Positions 8,560 to 17,222 of a stretch of DNA of 24,257 bases are shown here, piece after piece. The notes below the pieces were generated by a model. It made no database searches and was not told where the DNA came from. It worked only from the letters and a program-made list of their open reading frames with translations. Each line of letters opens with the position of its first letter. Positions within the stretch are counted from its first letter, which is position 1. The DNA comes from Didymodactylos carnosus (Eukaryota > Rotifera > Eurotatoria > Philodinida > Philodinidae), in contig CAJNOQ010002453.1 in the NCBI GenBank assembly GCA_905250885.1, positions 1 through 24,257 of the forward strand. The letters run 5' to 3'. The position numbers and the translations under genes are program-made.

Positions 8560-9795
8560 TTATAGTGACATTCTACATGCTTCACAACGCATATGTTTTT
8601 CAAAAGATGGAATAAACCAGCCTTTGCATTCCGACTTTGTGCATTTGAGTTCTTTTACCAAAGCCATATAGGACGTATCAAGATCTCCTCTTGACTCTTT
8701 GAAACAGCGTGCACAATCACAATCAAAGAAAAATTCATCTTTCAATCTTTGTTTCCTTTTTGCTTGACTCTTGACGATTTCATCAACATCAACTTGTTCT
8801 TTTGTATAAAGTTCATATTCGCGCTCCAAATAGCTATAACATACTTCTTCACCTTTTTTCAGAAAGCGCGTTGCAAAGAACACAACATCACCTACACGAA
8901 AATTGTCTGTATCTTCTTGAACTGGGAAACGTGCTAAGTTCGGTGAGCATGAGTGATTGACGAAAGCAGCAGATGGATACATTCCCATTGCATACGTTTG
9001 AGGTGGCTGAGAGTATCCTTCGAGAGCGAAAGTAATATGAAATAATGCGTTTATCTCTTCGATACAAATAAGTATGTACACTTTAATTAGTAGACATTTT
9101 GTTACTTCCATCATGGCGGCATCATCCAAGGGTAAGCATAAATGAGTCATTTCAGTTAACCAAAGGTCAGAATCATTAATTTCGATTTTTTCGACATCTA
9201 TACTGTCAGGCAGAAAGGATTGAACAAAATCAATAAATTCATGATTGTCTTTTATTGAATGAGGAATGAGTCTAGTTAATATATATTCCGTTAGGATTTT
9301 GGCCACCGTTTCAAATTCATTCTTTTTCTCCATTGCAAATTTATCGAAGTGTGACCGCCCTATCCAAATGTCTTCCATTGACACATCGTACGGCATGCCT
9401 AAGACTTCCTGTAATCGGTGGGTAAGCATACGCATAACCAGTCGAGCATAATTAATAACCTCATCATTAAAACCAAAATCTTGTAAGGCGAATATTTTAT
9501 CAAGAAACGGACATTCGTACTGGTGAAATTTGTCCCAATGCTGTTGTTCACATTTGTTGGAACAGTAAAATACATGAAGACAACCTTGTTGGCACCCAAT
9601 CATTTCCTTTATATCAGCTTGCTCTTTCGAAATATGCATACAGTTTGCGCATACGTAATCTTTGTTCGTCACGTATGGAAAGATTATATATGGTTTCCAC
9701 ACAAATAGAATGTCTCCTTGAAACACGGCTTGATTTGTGATGAAGCATCGCCCTTTCTGTTCCGTGCAGACAAGATCTACTTTGTTTTCGGTCAT
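8560..9795 (-). CDS. SET and MYND domain (SMYD-type) lysine methyltransferase
   Basis: An intact 411-codon frame from ATG (9793-9795) to TAA (8560-8562), with no intron needed. The split SET domain starts at residues 12-40 (KGRCFITNQAVFQGD, with the Gly-Arg usual in S-adenosylmethionine binding). The MYND zinc finger spans 49-95 (Cys49, 52, 68, 72, 78, 82, His91, Cys95). The SET core holds Asn249, GMYPSAAFVNHSCSPN with NHSC at 280-283, and the YSY of 320-322. The post-SET Cys motif is C-x-C-x2-C (359-364), followed by a second Cys set at 385, 390, 404 and 407. SMYD proteins transfer methyl groups to lysines of histones and other proteins. The protein ends just after the last Cys pair, so the C-terminal helical domain of SMYD1-3 is absent. 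All catalytic motifs are present; the subfamily is uncertain. Confidence 0.93.
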   Translation of the reverse strand: MTENKVDLVCTEQKGRCFITNQAVFQGDILFVWKPYIIFPYVTNKDYVCANCMHISKEQADIKEMIGCQQGCLHVFYCSNKCEQQHWDKFHQYECPFLDKIFALQDFGFNDEVINYARLVMRMLTHRLQEVLGMPYDVSMEDIWIGRSHFDKFAMEKKNEFETVAKILTEYILTRLIPHSIKDNHEFIDFVQSFLPDSIDVEKIEINDSDLWLTEMTHLCLPLDDAAMMEVTKCLLIKVYILICIEEINALFHITFALEGYSQPPQTYAMGMYPSAAFVNHSCSPNLARFPVQEDTDNFRVGDVVFFATRFLKKGEEVCYSYLEREYELYTKEQVDVDEIVKSQAKRKQRLKDEFFFDCDCARCFKESRGDLDTSYMALVKELKCTKSECKGWFIPSFEKHMRCEACRMSL

Positions 9796-10260
9796 TAATC
9801 AGTTTTGACGAGAAAAGTTGAGTAAGCTAAGATCTTGTAAGAAATACTAAAAAAAGAAACAAGAGAAAATATATTTTTGATTCTCTTTCTGCTCCTCATT
9901 GATGTAACACGACAAGCAGAACTTGACTGAGAAACTTTACTCAAACCAGAAAAAATGTCTTCTTGTCTACAACTAGATGACAGAAAAACGCCATTCTAAT
10001 TAGTTTTGTACAGATTTCTCAAAGGACATCTTTCTCATTCGTTTCTACAGCAGGTTGCAAAAACATATAATTCAGAATGAATTTTTGATTTTACATTTTT
10101 CTTTGGAAAAATAGATGTTCACAAAATCAGTCCTTTCATGAAAACTGATTCTCTAAAGAAGCACTTTTTTCAAAAATAACTGAAAATTCCCAAATGCTTG
10201 AGATTAGACTATTCATCAATCTTGCCACGGCCTGGCGTTTCAGCCATTTTTTAAAAAAAA
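9796..10260. other. Upstream region of the SMYD gene, no defined promoter
   Basis: AT-rich, no recognisable TATA position or binding-site array. Holds whatever promoter drives the minus-strand SMYD gene. A short poly-A/T stretch lies at 10248-10262. Confidence 0.3.
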
Positions 10261-10268
10261 GAACCAGT

Positions 10269-10601
10269 ATGGAACTTTTTTCCTTTGCTAGTTACTCTTT
10301 TGATCATCTCGACAAGCCTTGTGTAATGAATCTCGCAAAAACGATTACAGATGTTATCGAAAGATGTTAGATGGCTGACGAAATCATTAAAGACTAGGAG
10401 AGACGCTCATTCAATCATCAGCTTTCGGACTTTACATCGAAATACAAAACTATCTCTCTGGATTTATTTACCAGTTTTTCGAAGCATTATAAATAAACGT
10501 CAACGTACGATACAAGGAACAAAATATCCCTTTACATGGCTGGGGTTTTTGAGCCGATTTCTCTTTTTAGGTATGCCTTGTGGATTGTCTTTCACCAGTA
10601 G
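10269..10601 (+). pseudogene. Candidate decayed coding sequence, unrecognised
   Basis: From ATG 10269 one frame reads protein-like segments (MELFSFASYSFDHLDKP, NLAKTITDVIERC, FNHQLSDFTSKYKTISLD, LYMAGVFEPISLFRYALW) interrupted by three stops, ending at TAG 10599. The balance of D, E, K, F and Y resembles real protein. A competing frame (10351-10617) stays open for 88 codons but is rich in R, S and L, as out-of-frame translations often are. No family recognised. It could be a dead gene or a chance pattern. Confidence 0.25.
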
Positions 10602-10621
10602 TTATTATTTATTTTAAAATT

Positions 10622-11190
10622 GATAAATTGCGTTCGTGTCCAAAATAAGCGGTAAATCCATACTTTTCTTAATTTTACTGATGAGATAAGCGTTGGATAT
10701 AAGGAAAAATATCTTCTGGGAGGTATTTCTAGCATAAACGGCTTAATAAACTGCATAAGCGGCTGTTTTTTTTTACTTTTGATAAACGGTCAATCCTTTT
10801 ATGCAGTTTATTGAATTAAGAAAGAATCAAAATTTAATGGAGCATTTTTATCACATTATAAATTCGCATTTCCAAAGAAGAAAGTGCACCATAAACATGG
10901 AAATAAGGTGCAGTGGTAGAGAGGTTTCGAAGAAAAGGCGTACTACGCTGGATTTTCACCACTGATGACATTCTGCAGTTTCTTTTGCAATTATTTTAAT
11001 CAATTGATTTCAAGTTGAACCTCACCAAAGACATTCCTAGTATTTAGTTAGATGACATATTTTAAAGCTAGTAACGGTGTCTGTCGGATGTCTCGATTTC
11101 GTCAGGCAAACATTTTTTCCAGTGAGTGAAGCAAATGGAACCGATCTCTTGACGAAATTTATGTATACTTAAAATAAAAATTTTTTAAAA
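10622..11190. other. Mostly featureless, one small inverted repeat
   Basis: CTTAATAAACTGCATAA at about 10742-10758 pairs with TTATGCAGTTTATTGAATTAAG at 10799-10820, giving a short hairpin. Otherwise nothing supported. Confidence 0.4.
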
Positions 11191-11196
11191 TTTCAG

Positions 11197-12018
11197 GTAA
11201 ATGATCTATTAGATAAAAATGTGGATCTGTGCCTAAGGCAGGCGAAATTTTCAATCCTTTCTTTAGAAATGTTCTCGAAAATCAGAGCACGACAAAATGA
11301 GAGTTTTCGATCTCGATCCAGATCAAAAATCTTTCTTGACGAATCGTCTGTTTCCTGTCGGCTGCATTCCTGTATTATACTTTTTTCTGGAAGAACGCGG
11401 TTACATTTTCTGATATATCTTGACACAATTACTTTTGTAATTCGATCAATGAGTGATGGGCTCTTCCATTACTCTTTTATCTGTCTTTTCCACTTCTCAT
11501 CCAATCTCAAGACGAAGATCGCTTGTTATTTTTTTCCTTTCCCCCGATTTTGATCTTTTATTCTCTCAGCGTGCATAAAAGGAGCAGTCAGAACAAATCT
11601 AAGAATGGTGTTATCCACTACTCTAGCACACTGTTATATCGGCTATCTCTGTTCGCGACATGGTATCGAAAGAAGAATAAGCTCATTTTTTTCGAAGCTA
11701 ACTACTCATCGTTGGAGAGAAAGATATACGTGAGCTTTTTTAAGAAACAAATGCTGGCATTTTCAAGGACCTGGATTTGAGTATTTATAAACTACGCTTC
11801 CACCCACTCCCACCCCCAAACTAATGTTTAATCACATGGTTGGATAGAGGATGCCGAGTTATCTTCACCCTAATCCATATTTTTTCTGTTGTTGCAATAC
11901 GGGGTGGCTGGATTTATGTAGTTTCGGTCATAGTAGCGTTAAGACCAGTCGAATACCTTCAAAAAAGAAGACAAAAAGTACGAGCTTGAGTGTGTTGATC
12001 TCATCCCCAAACCGATGA
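11197..12018 (+). pseudogene. Decayed multi-part coding region, unrecognised
   Basis: After TTTCAG at 11191-11196 a frame reads VNDLLDKNVDLCLRQAKF and SLEMFSKIRARQNE. It then shifts near 11300 to MRVFDLDPDQKSFLTNRLF and VLYFFLEERGYIF with a stop. A strong pyrimidine tract and CTCAG lie at 11523-11570. Further on, VGEKDIRELF, a stop, ETNAGIFKDLDL lead into the 129-bp insertion. Directly after it the reading continues LDLCSFGHSSVKTSR to a TGA at 12016. Some shifts could be introns, but the in-frame stop and the insertion suggest a dead gene. Family unknown. Confidence 0.3.
11779..11907 (+). mobile_element. 129-bp insertion carrying the 127-bp dispersed repeat, copy 2
   Basis: 11785-11911 matches 3943-4069. 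Here the borders are visible: CTGGATTT occurs at 11771-11778 and again at 11908-11915. An 8-bp target duplication would enclose a 129-bp insert starting GAGTATTTATAAAC and ending ACGGGGTGG. Deleting the insert and one CTGGATTT leaves a continuous frame (GIFKDLDLCSFGHSS). No terminal inverted repeat is obvious. Copy 1 shares CTGG just past this right border, so the duplication may be shorter. Confidence 0.55.
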
Positions 12019-12548
12019 ATAGGATAAATAATCTCAAAGATACGGTGTCTTAGAAGGTAAAGACAAAGCAAACACTTGCAGCCAGGAAAGAGCTTGCCCA
12101 AGAATAGAGAAGCTAATAATGGTGCGCACATATAAGTGATAGAGGATGAACAAAATAAAATAAGACATAAAGTCGGAGGCATATACTTACTGAAATCATT
12201 ATTGTCAGTGAGTGATGAAAATGAAACAAGCGAGGAGACACAAATAAGTTGATGTTGACACGAAATGCAGGTGTGATTCTCTACTTCATAAACCAAAGAG
12301 AGTAAAATTAATAAGATAACGCAACGATGTCCCTTGAAGATGTGTGTGTTGGTTATTGATAACGACATAAAGAAAAAGCAGAAATAAGAGTTTGTGTTAA
12401 TAAAATGCTTTCTTTGTTTTATCTTCGTAGTTTGAATCTTGCGGGTACATATAATATATATAGATATAATATCTGCTGCTGAAGTTTTCAAGAAATAGAG
12501 GACATATGAACCTTCCTCTTTTCTTTGAACAACTATATGCAGAAGCAA
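11928..12548 (-). CDS. Uncharacterised 206-codon open frame, possibly spurious
   Basis: The second-longest open frame in the window. The translation is hydrophobic and Cys-rich, with possible membrane stretches near residues 73-86 (CVILLILLSLVY) and 126-158 (PPTLCLILFCSSSITYMC onward), and begins inside a repeat region. Start and stop have no supporting context. A GTAAGTATATG donor-like site occurs inside it on the same strand, and the 12384-12707 inverted repeat overlaps its 5' part. It could be a membrane protein exon or chance in AT-rich DNA. The protein-like plus-strand reading at 11908-12018 competes with it. Confidence 0.2.
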   Translation of the reverse strand: MLLHIVVQRKEEGSYVLYFLKTSAADIISIYIICTRKIQTTKIKQRKHFINTNSYFCFFFMSLSITNTHIFKGHRCVILLILLSLVYEVENHTCISCQHQLICVSSLVSFSSLTDNNDFSKYMPPTLCLILFCSSSITYMCAPLLASLFLGKLFPGCKCLLCLYLLRHRIFEIIYPIHRFGDEINTLKLVLFVFFFEGIRLVLTLL

Positions 12549-12707
12549 TAAAGCCGCCTGAAGAGTCCTTTAAGGCGGTCCTTGCTTAATAAGCAAGGAC
12601 GAAACGCGTTGCGGTAGGTTTTCTTCGAAACTCACCACCCACCCATCATCCGCAAGATTCAAACTACGAGGATAATACAACGCATTTTATTAACACAAAC
12701 TCTTATT
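12384..12707. repeat. Foldback repeat with internal hairpins
   Basis: 12384-12444 is the reverse complement of 12650-12707 with several mismatches (shared AATAAGAGTTTGTGTTAATA and GTAGTTTGAATCTTGCGG). In the loop lie two stable hairpins, CCGCCT...AAGGCGG (12554-12578) and GTCCTTGCTT-AAT-AAGCAAGGAC (12579-12601). No gene is recognised inside. Confidence 0.65.
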
Positions 12708-13300
12708 GAATTCTTAAAGATTATGATAGCAGACATCCTGAGTTATCCAATAGTGTGCTTTGCTTAGTATTGACATTTTTACAAAACGTTTCTTTTGGTA
12801 TTACCAGTATCTTTCTTTATGACTCCGATAAAATTGAATCGAGATAACCATGGATTTCTCTTTAAGACTCGATAAAATACTTCATAAAACCTGGATGGAT
12901 TTGTAGACTTTATAGGTATATAGAATATATTACGATCATTATGAGACAGGTTGAAAAATCGACTTTTTTTCCGCCAGACGGATAGAGCTGATACTTTGGG
13001 AAATTACTTATGAATATTAGTTACACATTTTATGAAAGTTTCATCTTTACACATTTAACGGCTGCAAAGATATCTTTTTTTATAGTTGACGCGAAGCGAG
13101 TAGCGTTTACTTCCATGGAACATAGCGCTCCTCCATTAAAGCAATTGTTCCAAATAATAAGATAATTTCGATTTTGATTGGTAATGGTTCATAACTTTTT
13201 TGAGCATATTTATCGACTAGGGTTGCTTTTTTTAGTAAGTTTTGTGTATCTATGTTCCTCGTTCGTCGCTTGGTAGAATTTGAAAAAATTCGAAATTGTA
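12708..13300. other. Nothing recognised apart from a shared 14-mer
   Basis: AT-rich. TATCGACTAGGGTT at 13211-13224 occurs again at 14268-14281 in the same orientation, at the border of another island. GACGCGAAGCGAGTAGCG at 13088-13105 is a small GC-rich patch. Confidence 0.4.
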
Positions 13301-13325
13301 TCAGAAATTCGAACTGATGTCGAAA

Positions 13326-13472
13326 TCCCGCCAGGATCCTGCCAGGATTTAGCGGACCTTTTGGTAGGATCCTAGGAAAATCTTACAGAGTCCTACAGAA
13401 ATCAGGTATACCGGAAAGTCGTAGGATTTGCTAGGATTCGGGTAGGATCCTGTTAGGATCCTAACAAGAATA
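13326..13472. repeat. Motif island C (TAGGATCCTA)
   Basis: About a dozen degenerate copies of the palindrome AGGATCCT or its halves (CCAGGATCCTGCCAGGATT, GGTAGGATCCTAGG, GGTAGGATCCTGTTAGGATCC) in roughly 150 bases, in both orientations. A few weaker copies trail to about 13560. Borders and target duplication not identified. The flanks are plain AT-rich DNA. Confidence 0.6.
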
Positions 13473-14093
13473 CGATGACTGAATCATAATGTAGCATTAA
13501 TTGTTTAGGATTTTAGTAGGAAAAGATAATTCTTGAACAGGAATTTCATAGGATTGCTTATATGCTCCTATCTCTAGTGAAAATTTCTCCATCCGTTCCC
13601 ATTAGTTGAGAATAAGAGTTTAAACCACGAGTCACCATTTATACATCTGAAATTAGAAATAAAATAGAATAATGTGTCAGTAAACTTTTTGTTGTTCAAG
13701 AGGGAGAAGAATATGCTGCAAGCGATGATTCTGACGTATAAAGAGGATGCTAATAGACGTACAATGAATATAAAGTCTTTTTCTGTTCGATATTCTACAA
13801 ATTCACGGCATTTCTATCATATGATCTTACAGAACAGCCTCAAGTATATGTACGTACTTATAACAGAAAGAAAAAAAGCAACAACTATATGTAAACGAAA
13901 ATAAAAAATGATTCATCCCTACTCCATGCATTTTTTGATTATCTCAGCCTTCACTCAAATATTCAACTGCTAATGCACATGTGTCATATTTATATGTTGA
14001 CAGAAGTGTACACGGCAGAATGATTATCTAGACTTTCTAACAAATAGTTTTCTCTTTTCAGTAGAATAGTATAGTTGTTAAAAATTTGTCGGG

Positions 14094-14277
14094 AATCCGG
14101 TGGGAGTTTGCATAATTCTCTCGACTCCCGGAAAAAATAAAAATCCCATGAGACTCCCGGTCAACTCCCGTGCAAACCGGGAATCCTAAGGGACTCTTAC
14201 GAGAATCCCGCAGGAATCCTACGGATTTTGCATTTTTTCGAGAGGCCCGCGGGATTTCTACCGGGATTATCGACTAG
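14094..14277. repeat. Motif island D (GGGAATCCCG / GACTCCCGG)
   Basis: Dense degenerate repeats of CGGGAATCC, GACTCCCGG and CGGGATT in both orientations. Its ends are roughly inverted: CGGGAATCCGG, TTTGCAT and CTCTCGA on the left; TTTGCAT, TCGAGAG and CCGGGATT on the right. It ends next to an exon-like segment starting at 14278. Probably the body of a small non-autonomous element; no target duplication seen. Confidence 0.55.
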
Positions 14278-14391
14278 GGTTTCACCGGAACAGATGTTAA
14301 TAATTTAATGAAAACACTTAATAACAACACTGACGGTTGGAATGGTGTCTCAGATCAGACGCTTCATTTTCTTCCATTATTTGAAAATTGG
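14278..14391 (+). CDS. Exon-like fragment, unrecognised
   Basis: Reads GFTGTDVNNLMKTLNNNTDGW and then LHFLPLFENW in one frame. It is bounded by CTAG at 14274-14277 and a donor-like TGG|GTAAGA at 14391/14392. Texture is natural (N, D, T, W, no stop), and an N-glycosylation-type NNT is present. Past the donor the same frame stays open for another 65 codons but loses protein-like texture. Upstream lies motif island D, so the exon's 5' part may be displaced to about 14062-14093, after TTTTCAG. Function unknown. Confidence 0.35.
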
Positions 14392-14509
14392 GTAAGAAAA
14401 GCCGGTTTCATTCCAGAAAAACGAATAGGTTTCGGATCGGTTGTTCGACATGGTTCAATATCCGTTCGTTTTTATCGAATGTACCTGAATCTTTTTTCCT
14501 ATATCTTTG

Positions 14510-14575
14510 AAATGGTCCTATATTGTCCTGTATTTCAGGCACTTTGTCCTATATTTCCTATATTTCGGGGGGAAA
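14510..14575. repeat. Short island of TCCTATATTT-like units
   Basis: GGTCCTATATTGTCCTGTATTTCAGG and further TCCTATATTTCC units, four to five degenerate copies. A small example of the motif-saturated pattern seen elsewhere in the window. Confidence 0.4.
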
Positions 14576-14596
14576 GTGGCGAGTAATCTGAAATGA

Positions 14597-14764
14597 GTCG
14601 TATTTGATCGTGAAAAGCCACATTCGCTTTCCTACACACTCAAGCTACTTGTATATCACATTGTTCCTTCTGCCTCTATCCACGATCTTCAACTTTTGCA
14701 AAAACACTCGAAAAAATCCTGGACACTTCCTTGTTCCTCTGGACAGCCAGATGGAAAATGGTAG
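14597..14764 (+). pseudogene. Coding-like fragment, unrecognised
   Basis: Fifty-five codons read naturally (VVFDREKPHSLSYTLKLL, HIVPSASIHDLQLLQKHSK, WTLPCSSGQPDGKW) up to TAG 14762. An in-frame TGA precedes it and an AG lies at its left edge. A GTAGTC after GGAAAATG could be a donor. The following 200 bases read naturally in a different frame (KKTQFQIFLRKSTLPYSVN), so a frameshift or intron lies there. Possibly related to the exon at 14278-14391, same strand. Family not recognised. Confidence 0.3.
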
Positions 14765-15006
14765 TCAAAAAAACACAATTTCAAATATTTCTTCGTAAAT
14801 CAACTCTTCCCTATTCTGTTAATGTTTATTACAATCTTTTCCGTGCTTTTGGCATAAAAAGATTTAGTTTTCATAACCTCTTTTACCGTAAGATCTTTTC
14901 CATGGTTTTTCTCAAAATTCTGTCAACCATTAAAAAGACCTTAAAAGTACATCTTCATCTGTACTTCCTTTTCTCCTTTCAAATTTTTCTTTTAATTCAT
15001 TTGTAA

Positions 15007-15590
15007 GCAAGCAGAGTATACGTTTGTGGAGGAACAACACTGTGAGAGTTAAAGCATAAATTATATGTAATGCACTCATATAGTCTCATAAACTAATTTT
15101 TTTTATGGGGAAACCATCTTTCATTTTTCATTTTGGTTAGTTTTAGTTAATGGTCATGTTTGACAGAAACTTTGAATTGCATGTTTATCTTTTCTGTTAC
15201 AACTCATACTTAGGCGTGAGTTTTCTCATGTTCCATGGTCTGTTACCAAAATAAAAACTAACTAAATAATTTCAACGGAGACATTTCCATTCAACATATC
15301 GATCCTTTTCTGGTATCGACGCACACTCTACCGGCTAAAAGACAATGAAACCTTAGCTAGGAATTAAAATCACGCATAAAAAAAGCTTTTAAAAGTATTT
15401 TATGAAAAAAACAGAAACCGCGTTTAAACGCTAGCAGATGGTGGCCGTTTTTTTCACAATTATGATTTATTTAATGTGTTTTAGTAAAGGTATTAATCTT
15501 CCTGCGTCATTTATTGAATGGAGAAGAGAGAAAGAGAGAGAGGAGAATCTTTGTAGATTCTCTTTTTTTCTTAATCAGTTTGAAATAGTG
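15007..15590. other. Mostly featureless
   Basis: AT-rich. It contains a purine-rich GA run at 15519-15545 and a small perfect hairpin GAGAATCT-TTGT-AGATTCTC at 15543-15562. No gene supported. Confidence 0.35.
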
Positions 15591-15595
15591 AGCAG

Positions 15596-16973
15596 AAGGA
15601 TGAATATAGTGAAGTATTTGAAATGACTTCTTTTGGGCTTGTTTTTGCATACGGCCTATTGTACAATGCTGAAGATTCGTCGAGTGTGCAAGTCTACGAT
15701 TGTATTCACTATACGAACGCGACGGGAAATAATGAAACGACACCGTATTGTGCATGGATAAATGAAAGTGTATTACTGAATCGCTTCATTTCAGCAAAAG
15801 GATGTGGGAGTTCAGGTAAAGAATGGAATTTCAAAACATTGAGAGAAATCGGTGTATCTCAGGATGAAGTATCGACGTCCCAGGTCGACACTCGCGATAA
15901 GATCGCGACGCAACTCGCGATAAAAATTCGCGGCGCGATCGCTATTGGACTCTGCGATTTTTTTCGATGATTTCGGGATCGCTATGAAGTCGCGATGAAA
16001 CGCGAATTTTTCTATACATTCGCTATAATCGCTACGCGACTCGAGTTTTTTATCACCCCAGGTCGACACTCGCGTCTAACTCGCGGCGCGATCGCTATGA
16101 ACTCGCGAAGTCGCGGAGCGATCGCGGTAAAGTCCTATCTTTCTAAAAAACGTATTTTAGAAGACTCGCGACGCGATTTCAAAGTCGCGGCGCGATCACG
16201 ATAAAATCTTAAAAATAGTTTAAACCTGAACGCGACTTTTTAACAATCGCAATCGCGCCGCGAATAGCGCGAAATCGTAGTGATCGCGCCACGAATGAGG
16301 AGGGACAGTGGACCCGGGTACACATGTTTAGTTTAAATGACGAGTTACAAAGCTTTTTCCGTTCTTTTATACACTGCTGAACTGCAAAACAAAACGGTGA
16401 ATAACGACTAACCGTTTCTCGCGGCGCGAGAAAAAAAGTCGCGATCAAATTTAAAATATTTTTAAGATTTATCGCGACCGAGCCGCAACAGCAAGAGTCA
16501 ATAGCGACCGCGCCGCAACAGCGCGAAACAATCGCGATCGCGTCGCGAATAGCGTGAACCGTAGGGATCGCGCCGCGAATGAAGTCGCGCCGCGAATGAA
16601 GTCGCGCCGCGAATGAAGTCGCGCCGCGAATGAAGTCGCGCCGCGAATGAAGTCGCGCCGCGAATGAAGTCGCGCGACTAAGCAGATTTTTGCTGTTAAA
16701 ATTCGGGGAGTCGCGCCGCGACTACGCGGCTTTATAGCGCTCGCGACACGAGATAGCGAATCAATAGCGATCGCGTCGCGAGTCTTCTAAAATACGTTTT
16801 TTGAAAAAATAGGACTTTACCCCGATCGCTCCGCGTCATCGCGATTCGATAGCGACTCACGTCGCGACTTCGCGAGTTCACAGCGATCGCGATTGCGCCG
16901 CGAGTTAGACGCGAGTATCGACCTGGGCTGTAGTTCAAGTAATGAAATGGCTGATCGATGTGCTACATATGTG
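15596..16973 (+). CDS. Exon of a secreted or membrane protein, split by a foldback element
   Basis: The left part (15596-15878) is open from after AGCAG and includes an ATG at 15623 that would give a signal-peptide-like start (MTSFGLVFAYGLLYNA). It continues with Cys residues and three N-glycosylation sequons (NAT, NET, NES) in VYDCIHYTNATGNNETT, CAWINESVLL and FISAKGCGSSGKEWNFKTL, through GVSQDEVST. The right part (16928-16973) ends at a good donor, ATATGTG|GTATGTG. Joining base 15878 directly to 16928 keeps the frame open and reads DEVSTSVVQVMKWLIDVLHM. A second frame also stays open on the right (CSSSNEMADRCATYVVC), so the true phase is not settled. Family not recognised. If this allele is transcribed as shown, the product is truncated or garbled by the insert. 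Confidence 0.4.
15879..16927. mobile_element. GC-rich foldback element, motif island E (GCGATCGC)
   Basis: CCCAGGTCGACACTCGCG at 15879-15896 and again at 16057-16074 faces CGCGAGTATCGACCTGGG at 16910-16927, a terminal inverted repeat with one mismatch. The arms from 16057 inward and from 16927 backward pair for well over 100 bp. They include the non-motif patches GTAAAGTCCTAT and AAAACGTATTTTAGAAGACTC (right copy TTTTTTGAAAAAATAGGACTT side). The body is saturated with CGCGATCGC variants; perfect GCGATCGC occurs at least six times. It is strikingly GC-rich against an AT-rich genome and codes for nothing. No target duplication could be assigned. Confidence 0.75.
16577..16678 (+). repeat. 17-bp tandem repeat, six perfect units
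   Basis: The unit GAATGAAGTCGCGCCGC recurs at 16577, 16594, 16611, 16628, 16645 and 16662 without change except at the array's end. It lies in the loop side of the foldback element. Perfect identity implies recent expansion, in contrast to the degenerate surroundings. Confidence 0.95.
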
Positions 16974-16997
16974 GTATGTGTGAGGAAAGGAACTACG

Positions 16998-17222
16998 ATT
17001 GATCGTTTCCAAATCCATTCTAGACGGATAGAGAATAAAATTTTGAGCAAAATGACACCATTTCCGTTGTTCTGTGGCCATCTAAAGACGATTCACACGC
17101 AAAAAACGCCGGAAACCTAAAGTTCCTGTGTTCAAAGCCCTACGTCTTATCAGAAAACAGCCACAGAACAACGGAAATGATGTTATTTTGCTATCCGTCT
17201 AGAATGGATTTGGAAAGATTGT
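16998..17222. repeat. Inverted repeat with 64-82-bp arms
   Basis: 16998-17079 pairs with 17159-17222. Shared blocks are TTTCCAAATCCATTCTAGACG, GGATAG, CATTTCCGTTGTTCTGTGG. The left arm carries a small extra segment. The loop of about 80 bases is unremarkable. It begins only 24 bases after the splice-donor-like end of the split exon and would lie in its intron. Confidence 0.75.

Noticed and set aside
10905..10985. tRNA-like start GGTGCAGTGGTAGAGAGG
   Set aside because: The downstream sequence lacks the spacing and stems of a tRNA and no B box fits.
13674..13904. 76-codon frame, and alternative frame with EGEEYAASDDSDV resembling an acidic transposase N-terminus
   Set aside because: The acidic stretch is too short and followed by three stops; no catalytic motif nearby.
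16893..17120. 75-codon plus-strand frame as a gene
   Set aside because: Its first part is the foldback element's arm and its last part is another inverted repeat; only 16928-16973 is plausible exon.
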